64,000 nt of DNA. Source: Symsagittifera roscoffensis. Lineage: Eukaryota > Xenacoelomorpha > Acoela > Convolutidae. Of this stretch, positions 20,600 through 33,410 are shown piece after piece. Below the pieces are notes generated by a model that searched no databases, was not told the origin of the DNA, and was given only the letters and a program-made list of their open reading frames with translations. Positions within the stretch are counted from its first letter, which is position 1; the number at the start of each line of letters is the position of its first letter. Location of the stretch: the NCBI RefSeq assembly GCF_963678635.1, contig NC_087062.1, positions 11,080,670 to 11,144,669 on the forward strand, written 5' to 3'. A program made the translations under genes and the position numbers.

Positions 20600-21800
20600 T
20601 TTGTTTTGTGTTATTTCGGAAGCAAATTTAATTATATTTTTGAATTATGTATTGTGTTGCGTTTTCCAGTTAATTGGTTTATTTTTTTTCTGTGTTTTTT
20701 AGCAAAGGCCGCAATGCGGCTGCTGTCTGTGCTAAATTAGGAATGTACCTGTTGAGGTGGTGTATAGAGACCATAAAACTTTAAAGTTGTTTAACCGCTT
20801 CTGTTTTTCTTATTAATGGTTTGGTGCCCTCGCTGTTTTTTGTGTACCCCAACCACTCAACTTGTTTACACGCTAACTTATATTTGTCCAGTGATATTGC
20901 GAGGTTTTCCGCGTCTAATTTTTTCAATATCATTTGTTTTTGTTTGTGTATATCGAGTTTTTGTTTGTGTATATCGAATGATCCTTTCGTTACAATGAGT
21001 ATGTCGTCCAAGTATGAGCAATTGGTGAGTGTCAAATCAATAGCCCTCTGAAATTCAGCTGGAATAGCCGTGAGGCCGTAAAATCCGGTTTGAAATTGAT
21101 ACGTACTGGTGGCATTGCCACCAATTAAACTGAAACTACATTGATCTCGAGTTAACTTATCCATTGGGTTTGTGAGTAGGCATAACGCAAATCAAATGTT
21201 GAGAATAAAGTTTGTTGATTTTTGTTCGATTTCACCACTTGTAGGTATTTGATATTTATTCTTGTGAATAAATTTGTTCAACTTTTTGAATCTAAAGCCA
21301 ATTTCATCGTCTGGTCCTTTTTCACGGTAATTACGATCGGACTAATGAATTGTCGGTCCGAGCATTTATCCAGTTTTATTATGTGTTTTTGGTCGATAAG
21401 CTTGTTCAGTTCTTTCTCGACACGTTCTCGCAGATGCACTGGGATACAACGTCCCTTTTGTTGGATCAGAACAATGTCTTTGCTAAATTGCAGTCGCATA
21501 ACGTAGTTTTTTGACTTTCGAATACGTACACATAAGTATGGGAAATTGTCTTTAACCCATTCTTTGATATTAGGGTTTGATTGCTCTGGTTTGTGTATGT
21601 TCAGCACGTTTCCTCATTTTTGTTTTTCTTGCACTTTTTTTAGTTCCAATCTGTGTTAATATATTTTCACCGATTATGTTTGCTTTCTGGTCGTCGACAA
21701 TAATGAATGGGGCGACTTGTATTTTCCTGCCTCCAGATTCAATTTTTATGATCAATCATCTTTTTGGAAAGATTGTATTGCCATTGTAGCATACCAAATT
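20600..21800 (-). pseudogene. pol: Gypsy-1 protease remnant and reverse transcriptase
   Basis: 21755-21570 has a protease-like end (APFIIVDDQKANIIGENIL). 21607-21278 holds the RT fingers (CIPVHLRERVEKELNKL). 21164-20781 holds the palm, with the FYGLTAIPAEFQRAID block and catalytic YLDDILIVTKG. Right after the active site an 18-bp direct repeat duplicates the residues DIHKQK. Frameshifts separate the pieces. RT would copy element RNA into DNA. Confidence 0.88.
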
Positions 21801-22199
21801 TCGAGCGGCGTCGTCCGGTGGGATACGTTTGAAAAATGCTGATTTGTGGTTTTCCTGTAGTCGCCGAGCTGTTTTTTCGTTTAGAAACGACATTGGATTT
21901 CCGGTACCGGCGATAGCAAACAATTCTTCTGTTTTCGTCTTGAACTTAACTATGTGTCCGTTAAGATCATCTTCTGATACATTGGCCGTATTTTTTAATT
22001 TCGAAAGCTTCCAAAACTACCATTACCGAAACTTTATCAATTTGGTATTCATCCCAACCATTCTTTAATGTAAATTCTGCAAATGCTACTGGATCGTTGT
22101 CCGTTTTTTGACTTGACTCTCCGTCTCAATTTCTCCTGTTGTTCCTCATCATTGCGGTCCCCCATATAATTGACATTTCCTGAAGTGCGCGTTTTGCAC

Positions 22200-23171
22200 A
22201 TTTCGAACAAATTTTGTCCTTTGCGGGGCACGATTGTAAGTGGTTCTCTCCGAATTGATTACCACATTTGTAACATTGTTTCTGAGTATTGAAGTTTGTG
22301 CTGTGTTGTTGCTGTTGTTGACCTCTTGTAATTTGTTGTCCACGTGGATATGGTCGACCGCGAAATCAGCCCCGACTTCTCTGTGAGCCCTTATTATTCG
22401 CATAATTGCTGCGTCCAAGTTTGTTGATAAAATTTTTTGGCCCTTTCTTTAACGTTGTTTGATTTCCGAACGGATTAATTTTCATTATGCGGCCATGTTC
22501 AATACTTTTTTCCGTCATTTTGCATATTCATAGGCATCTTGTGGGTTTCGCGTTTGGGCTAGAAATTCCTCGGCAATTTTTTTGTCGTGCAAATGTGCTG
22601 TGAATATATCTCTTAACCATTTGTCTTTGCGATCTCCAATGTCGGCCCTTGAGGCCAGTTCAACTAGATCCGCGTGGAATTGTTCAAAACTTTCCATTTT
22701 CTTTTGCTTTCTACAAATGAAGTTATATCTTTCAAACGCCAGAATTCTGGTTGTTACAAAAATATCTTGTAAGGTCGTTATCAAATTTCTTGTAGTCACC
22801 ATATGTAAATCAAGGCCTAGTCGCTTCTGTTGAACTTGTCTTTGTCCCTCGACGCCGAGGCAGAGAAACATGTAGCTTCGTACTTTTGCGTCGGCCTCAT
22901 CCCACCGGTAAGAATTGTATAAAACACTTTTTTCTCCGGCCTTAACCAAATGGTTCTCCCAGCCGACTCTATTTTCTTGATTTTTAACTTCTCGGTTTTT
23001 CTTTTGGGCTTCCGTATCTCCCGTTATTTCAATTTCATAAATGGGTTCTGTAGGCTCAACTATTTCTGGTTTATTTTTTTGTAGATTTCTTACTCCGTTT
23101 TCGTCCTTCGCAAAGACTGCCATTTCGAATATTGCTGCCCTTATCGACCACTCATGAGGTGGTTCAGTCAA
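22200..23171 (-). pseudogene. gag: Gypsy-1 gag with CCHC zinc knuckles, frameshifted
   Basis: Residues 1-218 (23171-22515) form a retrotransposon Gag core with the RSYMFLCLGVEGQ and ESFEQFHADLVELASRA signatures. The frame then shifts at about 22515 and carries on into a basic, Gln-rich segment with one in-frame TGA. After that come knuckles CYKCGNQFGENHLQSC and ICSKCAKR, the second finishing in another frame as AHFRKC. Gag packages the element RNA; this copy cannot make an intact product. Confidence 0.85.
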
Positions 23172-23540
23172 AGCTTTCTCCCAGAATGGGCTGATGTTTA
23201 GCGGGTTTTTCGAAAATCCTGCTATTTCTGGTTTATTTTTTTGTAGATTTCGTACTCCGTTTTCGTCCTTCGGAGTAAGTAGACATTGCGTGTACGGTTG
23301 GTGACAACCTGCGCTTCTTCGGCTTGTCGGTTATGGCTTTCAAACGAAACGCAAAGCAGCAAATTCGAAGCAAAAAAACCTGGGCTTCTGTTCTGTGAGA
23401 TGCATCTCTGATTTTTGGTCACTTGAAACTGAATTTTGGTTAATTGCAGCTGTGCATACGTTTGATCATACAATCTTTTGATTTGATTTTTTATGCGAAA
23501 TATCTGGATTGAATTACAATTCCTCTTCCAACTGTGGGTC

Positions 23541-24660
23541 ATACTCTCGACTTTTGCAATCGCAAAGAAATCTTTTGAGCTTCATTTATCAAGTCTTTTT
23601 TTCTCTCGCCTCAGTTTTTTCTGATTCTTTTGATATCCCGACTCGTTCCCGACTCTTGTTTTCCCGAGTTTTCTGAGCGGTCTCATATCCAGACGTTTTT
23701 CTCCTACCCCAGTTTTTACCGCCTTGCGAATTGTTTGAGCTTTCTCTGCGTTTTTCATTTTTTTCAGAAATTGACTCTAATTGAAAGTTTTGCTAAATTT
23801 TAAATTGTTCTTCCAGGTGCGCTCTGTGCATAACGTGATCCCCGAGGACAAATTCAACAAAATAAGAACATTACCTTTTATTTTTGTTCACGTTTTCGAA
23901 TCTCACTAAATCAAAATATTTTTGCTGGTCAAAGCACCCCTAGTCGAGATCCTTTTCAAAAACCATTCAAGATTGCTCAAATTTTTACCAGTCTCTTCAA
24001 AATTTTGTCCCAAAACTTTTATCTCGTTTTTGTTGAATTTCTAGGCTACCACAATGACAAATTATAGGCCAAAAAATAATTTAATTGTTCTGGGACCCAA
24101 AAAACAGTTGTCAAGGTTGATTACGTCTCCTAAAAAGTCATAGAAAACTTTTAAAGAAACACCTCGAAACTTTGAATCCTTTTAATTATCACCCATTCTG
24201 TAATACCTATAGCAACGAAATTCCCCATCCCTTATGAAAAACTGATTTAACGGTTAATCATATGTGAATTTGTACACGATAACAAAATTTACCCCTTTTT
24301 TCAAAAGGGGAGGGGATAGTTGATTTTTTTTTACTGCAACAGCTGATTCCCAAATGATCCTCAAACTTTCTTTGTTGAAGAATGAATACTGCTAGCAAAA
24401 CAATTCAATCAAAAAATAAAACTCATACAATTTCAAAACACTTTAAAAGAATTAAAATGGTTTTAATCATCCAGTATGTATATGCGAGATTAAGTAACAA
24501 GCTTTTGCCAGCACGCATCAAGTAATTTTTTCTTAATATTTTTTCTAATTTGTTGTTTTTGATTTTAAAATAAACACATTTTACAAATCTCAAGAAAACA
24601 CAACTTGAAATCACACAACCAACTTCATAGGGGAAATTTTACGGGCAGGAAAAAACTCAA
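23541..24660. other. no gene seen
   Basis: AT-rich intergenic DNA. At about 24287-24316 a palindromic ACCCCTTTTTT / AAAAGGGG motif recalls the small elements at 2.9-3.4 kb. The 24423-24614 frame is chance. Confidence 0.5.
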
Positions 24661-24663
24661 TTA

Positions 24664-25398
24664 GGAAACAAGGATAGCCAGTTGTTGTGCAAGTATCACT
24701 GAAGGTTTCAACCTCCGTAATCAAAGAAAGTTTTTTTTGTCTTCATTCAAAGTAGTGTTTTCTTCATGCAGCGGAAAAAAGAGGGAGAGGGAAAACTGAA
24801 TTTGGGAAAACCTATAGTTGCTTCAGTAAACTACAATTACTGAAAAGAAAACTTCAAAAGTACAAATGTGAAAGCTACAAATTTCCACAAAACTCGAAAA
24901 CTTTCAATATTTTTTGTAGGTGGAAGTATTAGAATGAAACCTTAAGGCAGCCTAATTTTAGCTATAACTCATATACAGCTGATTAATTGTTTTACTTTTT
25001 CTTCTCCTCACTCGCGTGCTCGGCGCTTAAAATTAGCATTGATAGCACAAATTTGAAACTGATTTTTCTACCATGAGGTCACAATCAGGAAACCTTTGTC
25101 GCTTGAATCTAGGTTTTAAGTGCTTGAACATGGTATAACACATGGTCTATTCCAATATTTATTTGTTGTACTTGACCTGCATCTCTATGTCGTTTACCAA
25201 AAAAAAAAATTCTCATCATTTTGGTGAAGAATAACCCTAAAGACGATTTTTAACATATTCCCTTTTTTAACTCCAGTTTGAAAATTTACAAAATTCAATT
25301 TTGTGTCTGTACAGTTTTTGTGTCTGTTCTTCATAGTGCTCTTTCTGATGACTAAAACATATCCGAAGACAAACTCCTCCCCACTTTCAATGGCCAGA
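24664..25398 (+). mobile_element. Y-family element containing an LRR-gene 5' fragment
   Basis: Begins AAACAAGGATAGCCAGTTGT and ends CTTTCAATGGCCAGAAC. Between about 25190 and 25368 it carries sequence homologous to 36940-37375, that is the promoter side and first bases of LRR-Ig exon 1 (TGTGTCTGTTCTTCATAGTG against TGTGTCTGTTCGGCTTAGTG). The Y terminal part resumes at AAAACATATCCGAAGAC. Confidence 0.65.
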
Positions 25399-27814
25399 AC
25401 AAAAATTTATAAGTTTCAATTCAACCTTTTGTGTCATTCAAAAGAAAACGTTTAAATGAATGAAGCCCAAAAATTATTATTCTGTTATTCCAATATTTTA
25501 TCCAAAAAATTGAAAGTCTTATAATGTCAAGACGTGGGTTAAGTTAACAAATGACTTCTTTAGTACCCTAAGTAAGCCATTCGCACTTGATGTAAATGAT
25601 GAATTAGTTTTTCAGATAGAAACAAAATTAGAAAAATTTTTGTTTTGATTATGAAAGCTTTAAGGATTGAATCACAATCAATCCATCTCATTTGAATTTT
25701 TGCTTCCTAGTTTTGCGTAAAAAAACATCTGAAGATTTAGTTTTTTCGCCTTTTTTACCGATTGGAATAAGAAACAGTTAGTTTAAAAACAGCTAGCATA
25801 GTTTTTTTTCGAAAATTTTAGAAATAAAAATTGTTATGAAGCCGAAATAAAACAATATGATTGATAATGCAAAGTTATCTTAAATTTTCTCTAAAAAATA
25901 TGTTATAATCAACTTTAAAAACCCTCCCGACTTTTTTACAGTCGAGCCGCCCGTAGCCTTATAATATAAGAGAATTATATCCAAACATTTCTCCAATGAG
26001 ATTGATGTGCTGAAAAATTTATACCAATTGAGAGCTTTTGCCTATTCAATGCGACTCGTTTTTCTTTTTTTGTGTAACAAAAACCGCTAGTAGTTTAATA
26101 GTTAAAGGCATTGTAATTTTTATTACATCTGAATTGTTCTGAGTAATTTTTGCATTGATACTTGTCTTAAGACATTGCAGTTGCTAGCTGTCGTAAATGA
26201 AATAAAGTTCTGTTGTTGCAATTTCACACGGCCTAAACATGTTTAGAATAGTTCTTTGAATTCCAAAAAACCTTATGAATATCCGGATAAATTTCAAACA
26301 ATTGAGCCAAAAACAAAACCCTACGATTTTTTTTCAAAAAGATGGATTCCAATGCAAGCTTGTGTTCTCCAATGCAAAATGCATTAGCGTTCGTCAGATA
26401 GTTCTACATCTGTTAAAAAACTTTTGTGGCTTCCATCTAAAAGAAGCTTGCAGATTCAGCCTCACTGCCACCAACGTTCAAAAATTAGTTTGAATTGCCA
26501 AAAAATCAATGAAGAGAAGATTCTGTTCTGGAGCTCAAACTAAAGCCTTCAATTCCACTAGCAAAATTTTTTGGACACATTCAAAAAAATCTTAACGAGC
26601 AATAAAACCTGTCTGTTTATGTCTTTTTCTAACCATTCATCGAACTTTTGACAAAATGAACGGATTAATTTTTCTGGTGTTCTTGTGTTTTTTGCTCAAA
26701 GCATGATTCGAAATTTGAACTGATTTTCTGATAGTCTATTTTTACAGTCTATCGGCTTTTTTGATTTTTTCAGGCGGCTTAAAATTAAAACACTCTCTAG
26801 CTTGTTATTGTATTTTGTAAGGCTATGGTGTTTTGAAGACAGCCATTTTGGTCAATTAGGATAATTTTGTGTGCGACTTTTACATGGTACCTTCAATGAT
26901 TAGAGTTGGTAGCAAAAAATAGCCCAGAGCTTACTCCAAATGAACTGCAAATAGAGCAGTGATACACGAAGACACCATGTTCTTGGAATTGCTGTGGGGT
27001 GATGATTTTGAAAAAATTGATTTTGAAAAATTTCCATGTGAAAGAGCACTTGGGTTTGTTTGCCAAAAATATCTGAGAACTTAGAGTTTCAGGGCGTAAT
27101 AATCAAGGCTTTGCCTCAATTTATTTAATCTGGTTTCATTTTAGTATACTTGAGACATTTTATTGCAAAGGATGGTCAAGGTTGTTGAGTTTTTGGATTA
27201 TTTCTCTAATTTTATATGCTTAGCTCATAAAATTATAGAATAAAGGGCTGATTTAATAAAAATTAGACTGTTTCGTTCAGTATTTTGCAATTCGAACTTC
27301 AATATAGTTCACTAACACAGCGAGCTTGAGTTTTGCTCAAAGTTTGATCGACCCTACTGTAAGTTAATTACATTGTTCAGTTTTAAATTTCCCCTTCCTT
27401 AGAAACTCCAGCCAGAAATATTGAAATTAAGTTTGCCTAAAAGAAGCTTGCGATTTGAACATTTGCCTGGATGCAATTACAGAGTTACCAAAATCATGTA
27501 CTAATGTTTTTTTAAAATGTTGATTTTGTCCTCTCATATTTATCAAAAAATACCTCATCAGCCATGTCGTTTATTTCAGTTTTTTGTTGGGGTAAACTGT
27601 TGGAAGAAGTTTTCAGCAATACTCCCCCCTCCACTAAACTTAAATAATGAAAATCTGAAAAGATCAATTTTTTAATAACTTGGATACAAACAAAGATACC
27701 AATCTGGTCTAGACAGTGAACTTATCAACAAGCAAAAAAATCAAAGTGAACGCACTTTGACGGTTTTGCTTGGTTGACTGAACCTCATAAATGCCTATCA
27801 ACTTCAGTGTCCAG
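25190..27814. repeat. tandem duplication, unit A
   Basis: Colinear with 27815-29700 and then, past inserted elements, 34410-37000. Order: exon-1 fossil, Y end, an AT-rich block, a GCTAGCTGTCG block (26180-26500), the TTTTTTGCTCAAAGCATGAT block (26690-26760), the GAAGACACCATG block (26960-27120) and the CACAGCGAGCTTGA block (27260-27480). Heavily diverged with many indels, so old. No gene. Confidence 0.7.
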
Positions 27815-29745
27815 AACTATGCGTCTCTATGTCGTTTATCAAAACAGTTTTCTTCAATTAGGTGTAGTATAACCCAAAAAACGTTTTTCAAATTATTTCC
27901 TTTTTCAACTCCAATTTGAAAATTTACAAAAATCAGTTCAAATTGCATTGGATGTGTGTAATCCGCTTTTCGTGTCTCTTCGGCTCTTTTTGGTGACTAA
28001 AACATATCCAAAGACAAGCTCTTCCCCAATTGCAATAGTCAGAACGAAAAACTAAATATTCCAATTCAGCTTCTTGTTTTAATCGAAAGAAAGCGTTTAA
28101 TTGAATGAAACCTGAAAACCATTATACTGAAATTCTTATATTCTATCAAAAAAATCAAGAATGCTACATCAAGGTGTGCTTCAAATTAACAAACTACTCT
28201 TCATTACACTAATTAGGCCATTTCTTCAATGATTAGTTTGATATTTTTAATTTCAAGACTGAGTTAATACTAGAAACTTTTTGATTTCTTCAACAAAAGT
28301 AATAAATGCTGAATCCCATTTTGTTTTTTTTGCTAGCTCATTTTGCGTAAAAAAACACAACTGAATACTAAGCTTTTTCCATTTTACCGATTTTGATTTT
28401 AAAATATCGGTTTGAATAGTTCTTGAGTTGATACCTTTTGGATATCATTTAAATTTGATAGCTGTCGTCTTTGAAAGTCTGTTGTTGCTGGAAAAATATC
28501 ACGCGGCCTAAAACAGTTTTAAAAAGTTCTGTGATTTCCAATAAATTTTTTTTTAAGAATCAAAGTGATAAACTTCAAAGAATTAAGCCAGAAATTAACC
28601 CTAACGCTGTTTTCAAACCCATTGGAATCTTAGCGCGGATTCTACAGCAAGTTTGTATTTTCCAAAGCGAAACAGATTTCTAAAAAGCTTTTCCGTCACT
28701 TTTAAAGTCAAAAAGAACGTAGCACTTCAATATCAGAGAAACTGATCTAAAATTTTGTTCAATGTGGTTGAACTGCTGAAAAAATTTCAAAGTTTAAAAG
28801 TTATTGTATATCGATTTTCTTACTTCTTACAAGTTCTGATAAGTTTTTGCATAAATACCTCTCATTCAATATCAACGCATTTGCTAGCTGTCGTTTTCGA
28901 AACAAAATTTTGTTGTTGCTGGACAATGTTTTTGCGGCCTAAAATGTTTAGAAAACTTTTGAGGTTTCAAAAAAAAACATCTAACCAAATAAATATGATA
29001 AAATTCAAACAACTAAGCCGGAACAACCCTAGGACTTCTTTCAAAACCAATGGAATCTTTGGTTTTTCAGTTACTTCGCAATTGCTATCTGTTGTTTTTC
29101 AAACAAAGTTCTGTTGATGGTGAACAATTTTTGCACAACTTAAAACTGATTAGAGAGTTCTCTGAAATTCGAAAAAAACTTGTTTACATATAAATTGGAT
29201 AAATTTCAAACATTTAAGCTATTTAACCTAACAGTTCTTGAAAAACAAGTGGATTCATAGCGCGGAAGTTTAAGTTTTCCAAAGCAAACTGTATACGCTT
29301 TCGTCAGATAGCTCCACATCTGTTAAATAATGATAGTCTATTCCATGTAAAAGACATTTGCGGACTCACCTTCAGCCCCACTTACGTTCAGTGATTAATT
29401 TGAAGTTGCAAAACAGACCAAGGGAGAGAAGGCTTTGTTCTAGAAGCCAAAGCAAAGTCTTCCCTTTTCTGTTTTGGAATCTACTTAGAGAAATACTTTG
29501 GAACACACTAACAACAAACTTAACGAGTAATAAAAGCTGTTTTTTTTTTAGTTTTTGAACCAATTTTCTAACTTGTGAGAAAAATATTCGTATTATTTTG
29601 CTCCAGGTTTTGTTTTTTTTTTGCTCAAAACAAGATTCGAATTTTTAACTGAAATTTTTTGGACAGAATATTTATATAGTCTAAAAGTGTTTGACGATGA
29701 TGCAAATGATGCAAATTTTTAAGAAATCATTTTAATTTGAGTTGT

Positions 29746-29980
29746 TGAAAATTCGTTTCGATATGTGTAAATTCAGATTTCAGATGAATTGATGAACCAA
29801 CTTGATCTTCCAAAGTATAGCCTAAGAGTTAAAAATAGAGGTCACACCAAGCGTAACAGACGGCATAGTTGGCCGGTACCTGGCTGTATTTAATTAGCAC
29901 CGTTCAAATGACATATAATCGACAATGAGATAGTTTAAAAACGATGAAACAGATATGAACTGAAATAGCACTCTATCTCA
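29746..29980 (-). repeat. Gypsy-2 3' LTR
   Basis: Shares with the right repeat CGTTTCGATA, CACACCAAG, GTTGGCC, TTAATTAGCACCGTT and GATATGAA, in order. Starts TGAGATAGAG on the minus strand. Confidence 0.78.
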
Positions 29981-30011
29981 CTTCCTCTCTTGTGAGAAAA
30001 ATGAAACAAAG

Positions 30012-30410
30012 TTATATATACTCAATGATGAAAATTGTTCTTGTTATTGATAAACAGAGATTCTCGCATTCCTCCTCACTCTCCGATGCGCTCACCGGTT
30101 CGAATTTCCGGCCTGTTTTTTCCAGTGATTTCGTCATCGGTTCCTTCTTGATTGTTTGTTTGCGTTGCTTCAGGTTCCGTGGCCTAGGTGGCTGAGGCAA
30201 TCCCGCGGATACTCTCTTTTTGCTGCTCGCATTTTTCGAAGCTGCAACCGCCGACTTCGTAACATCAACGCCATTTTCTAATGTAATTGTATGTGCGCTT
30301 TCTGATTTCACCTTGTAATTAAGTTTGTTATACCTGTGGTCTCCAGTATCTTGGTAATGCTGGCGTGGTGGGCCCGGTTGCGGTTCCACGTTGTCCGTCT
30401 TGCGAACCAT
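30012..30410 (-). pseudogene. Gypsy-2 integrase C-terminal tail
   Basis: A 132-codon frame starting after a GDEPMVRKTDN-like segment (the usual position of the integrase C-terminal SH3-like region). It is basic, Lys/Pro/Ser-rich, and ends within 35 bases of the 3' LTR. No other domain. Confidence 0.6.
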
Positions 30411-30732
30411 TGGTTCGTCCTGTTGGTTAAGTTATTGTCCCTCCGTAATTTTCCGCTGGTGATTGCGGCTTGTTATGTCATACACAAGTTCTGAGCATAC
30501 ACCCCCCCCCCCATTAATATCCGCTGAGTGTGGCACATCCTGCACCGTGGGATCGTTGCTATCTAAACATGCAGATTCGTCTTTTATTACTCTTGACCAA
30601 CCTAGATGTTGTATTGATGATTTTTCGGAGAGATTTCTTAGGATCTTATTCGCCTCGCGTCCGTGGTGTGCTTTGAATGTTTTCAGTTTAATTTTAGCGT
30701 TAATTGAAAACCGGAGCGCTCCAAGAGCTCAT

Positions 30733-31424
30733 TCAACTTTTTTCCATTGGTTGCTGATTTTTCTCTCCAGCGTACTTGATAATAGAGCTTTTCAAACTAC
30801 CTATTGTCCGTTCTACACATCTGGTTACACAATGGTTATTGACAGGCGGTTTAATTATCTCAGCTGCTTCGTTGTTGCAAAACACCTTCACATCATTGGA
30901 CATATTTCGGGTTACTCCATGGGTTACTATGTAAGTTCTTAAAAAATTTAATATTTTGTTCGATCGGTTATTTCCGCACACTATCGTCGACGGCCAACGT
31001 CAAAAGCGATCAACCGCCACGAAAACATACTGTTTTGATCCGCTTAAGTTACTAATTAGTCAGCAAAAAAAGTTGAGCTGCCTCATTAGCTTTTTTGTTT
31101 AATTAATTTTTCTTTGTTACTTTTCTTTTTTAAAGATTTTAAGTTCTTACCAGACACTGTACACTCTGCGCATCTTTCTGCTATGTTTTCGATTGAACAA
31201 TAATGATAAGGGTACCAATGTTCCTTGGCAGTTTGATAAACCTACAATTTTCCGTGATGGTAAAAATGAATGCGGTTGTTAATGGCAGTGTTTAAATTGT
31301 TGGGAATCACTAACTTATTGTCCATACAAACGACGTTCTCTCGGATGCATAAGTCATTTTCAAATTGGGCAAAGTAACCTGGCGTATGTTTTCTATGTAT
31401 GTTTGGGTCTTTCTCTTTTATCAT
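30733..31424 (-). pseudogene. pol: Gypsy-2 integrase fragments
   Basis: 31424-31242 reads as the zinc-binding side (ending INNRIHFYHHGKL). 30981-30733 reads as part of the core, with NEAAEIIKPPVNNHCVTRCV followed by ERTIGSLKSSI, the block bearing the last catalytic Glu. The pieces are in different frames and much of the core is missing. Confidence 0.72.
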
Positions 31425-31999
31425 ATCACGAATGGCAGTAAGTTCATAGTCCGATTTATAATTAAGTTCTAAGAGTTGTAAATTGAAAAGCTTTGATGCG
31501 AAGTGAGTTTACTAAAATTTTTTATCCCCGTGCTAACATGGACTTTATTAAATTGTTGGGATCAACTGGAGGAACACTTTCTTGAAGGTAACGAAAAAAC
31601 ATTGTTTTTTTTTATCTTGATTCTTTTGTAATTGCTTCCAGATCAGATGTTGTTGTTTCTTCGATTTTGCTGTCGCTACTATGTAAACTGGGATGCCGTT
31701 TTAAATAGTGTTCTAATTTTTTCCATCCATTGTCCCCTATCTATCCATTGTCCCCGTACTTGACTTGTAAGATTTTCAACAACTTGAATTTGAATGAATA
31801 ATAGCCTCAACTAAATTTTCTTCCGTTTCACTTGACCGTCGGCTTATGCAAATATCATTTCACTGATTGGTCAATTTGCATGCGCTACGGTCGAAAATTT
31901 GCATACTGCATTTTGATTGGATGATTTGTTATTTTGATTGGATGACTAATTGTTGCAATACCGCCCCAGGCCGTTATTATTTGCATCACAGACTATTCG

Positions 32000-33342
32000 A
32001 ATGTTTCTATGTACGTCAAAATGCCTAAGCTCGACTATATTGGCTACTTGCTGTTTTAACTTTTTAATCATTCCGTGGTACATACGTACTCATTTTTTCA
32101 CAGCATGGTCGATGTCTGAACTTTTCGTGACAACTAGGATATCATCTATAAACGGGTGTGTCTGCGGAAACTCCGGAAAGATGCTATCCATTGTTCTTTG
32201 AATGTCTGCGGGCATTGTTGTTGGGCGTCAGTGTCCCATTTTAATGGTCGATTTCTCTCCTGTCAGTGAAAAATTGCATTGAACGCATATTCCTGCGCTT
32301 AAAAGAGTCGGTCCATTTGCGTACGTTAAGTCCCTTGTCGAAACAAAAATTTGCGGTTTTTTCTCACTGATTGTTTGTCCCACGGTACCCAATAATTCTT
32401 CTACGTTCGGCATCTGGGCATCTGGTACATATTCTTATGCTTTGTTTTTTCAATGCTACTGACTCAACGGCTAGTTTAACCGACCCATCCATTCAACTGT
32501 GGTGACAATATGCGAAACAAAGTGTTTATCTCTTCCAATTTTTCGATGCACCCTTGCTTCATTCGTGTCCACCTTTTCTTGCAAATGTTCAATTCTCAAA
32601 AAAACCCGCCTGTAATGTATAATTTTCTATTTTCCCTACCCTACGAAAAAGGTTTGAAAATTGCGTACTAAAATATTCCTGCCACGAGCTCAGTGTTATC
32701 TTCTGCTCGCTGTTTTCATCCTGTTTTATCGACATCACTGCTCCCTCTGGCTTCTGTTGAACTAATTTGAATCCCAAATTGGCCATCAGGTGTGATCCAA
32801 TGATTGATGGTCATTTGCTTCCACTATCACTCGAACCCTTGTAGTTTTCCAGCCATTTGACTCAGGCGTACGTTCATCGTTTCCATCAGCTTCAGCGGGT
32901 TATTTCCATAGTCGCGGAACTCGTTATCTTCCGGTATCAGATACTTCAACCTGACATTTCGCGCGCCCAGGGTATTCTTTAGCTCTCCGAAGGTAAAAAT
33001 TGAAATGGATGATCTACTGTCTATTCATACGCGTGTAGTCTTTCCGTTGATTCCTAAGGGCTATTGAGCTCCCGCGACCTTTAGTTCGGTGCAGCTCTTA
33101 GACCGTACTGACATCGCCAAACAATTGCCTGAGCTATCCGAATCCCAAGAATGCGACGGTGCTTCCGATCTATTCACCCAACCAACTGAACTTCCGTTTT
33201 GCGACGTCCGATCCTCCGGTATTTCAGAATAGTCGATCGTTCCTTCTTCGTGAATTAAGTTTACTGCTCCGCGTCCCCGATTGCTAGTTTGTTTCCTTCT
33301 GAACGTACGTTCATAATTCTGGTTTTCCGGCAGTAGTTGCAT
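32000..33342 (-). pseudogene. pol: Gypsy-2 zinc knuckle, protease and reverse transcriptase remnants
   Basis: TCNYCRKTR (about 33330) is a decayed zinc knuckle. ANLGFKLVQQKPEGA (32786) lies at the protease/RT join. RT is represented by PNVEELLGTVG and, at about 32105-32155, the active site HPFIDDILVVTKSS. Within about 30 residues the sequence jumps to RIVCDANNNGLG of RNase H, so the RT connection subdomain is deleted. Confidence 0.75.
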
Positions 33343-33410
33343 GTGACACTTTTCCTATGGTCCGGTGTGGATCCTGGTTGATCACAGCTTCTCCTTTTGA
33401 TAGGATTCAT

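Larger units (their letters stand above)
16941..23540 (-). mobile_element. degenerate Ty3/Gypsy retrotransposon, copy 1
   Basis: On the minus strand the expected order gag, zinc knuckle, protease, reverse transcriptase, RNase H, integrase can be read from 23171 down to about 18290, followed by a long C-terminal tail to 16941. Every domain is broken by frameshifts or stops, so the copy is inactive. No pair of LTRs was found: sequence right of 23540 and left of 16940 does not match by eye, so both ends may be lost or rearranged. A 51-bp direct repeat at 23060-23110 and 23222-23272 differs at one base. Confidence 0.85.

Noticed and set aside
23060-23272. 51-bp direct repeat as Gypsy-1 LTR or target duplication
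   Set aside because: Both copies lie within or next to gag coding sequence and are too short and too close together; an internal duplication fits better.
16856-24000. LTR pair for Gypsy-1
   Set aside because: A purine tract exists near 16860, but no matching repeat could be found to the right of gag.
30463-30942. 159-codon plus-strand frame
   Set aside because: Antisense to Gypsy-2 integrase, which has recognisable motifs on the minus strand.
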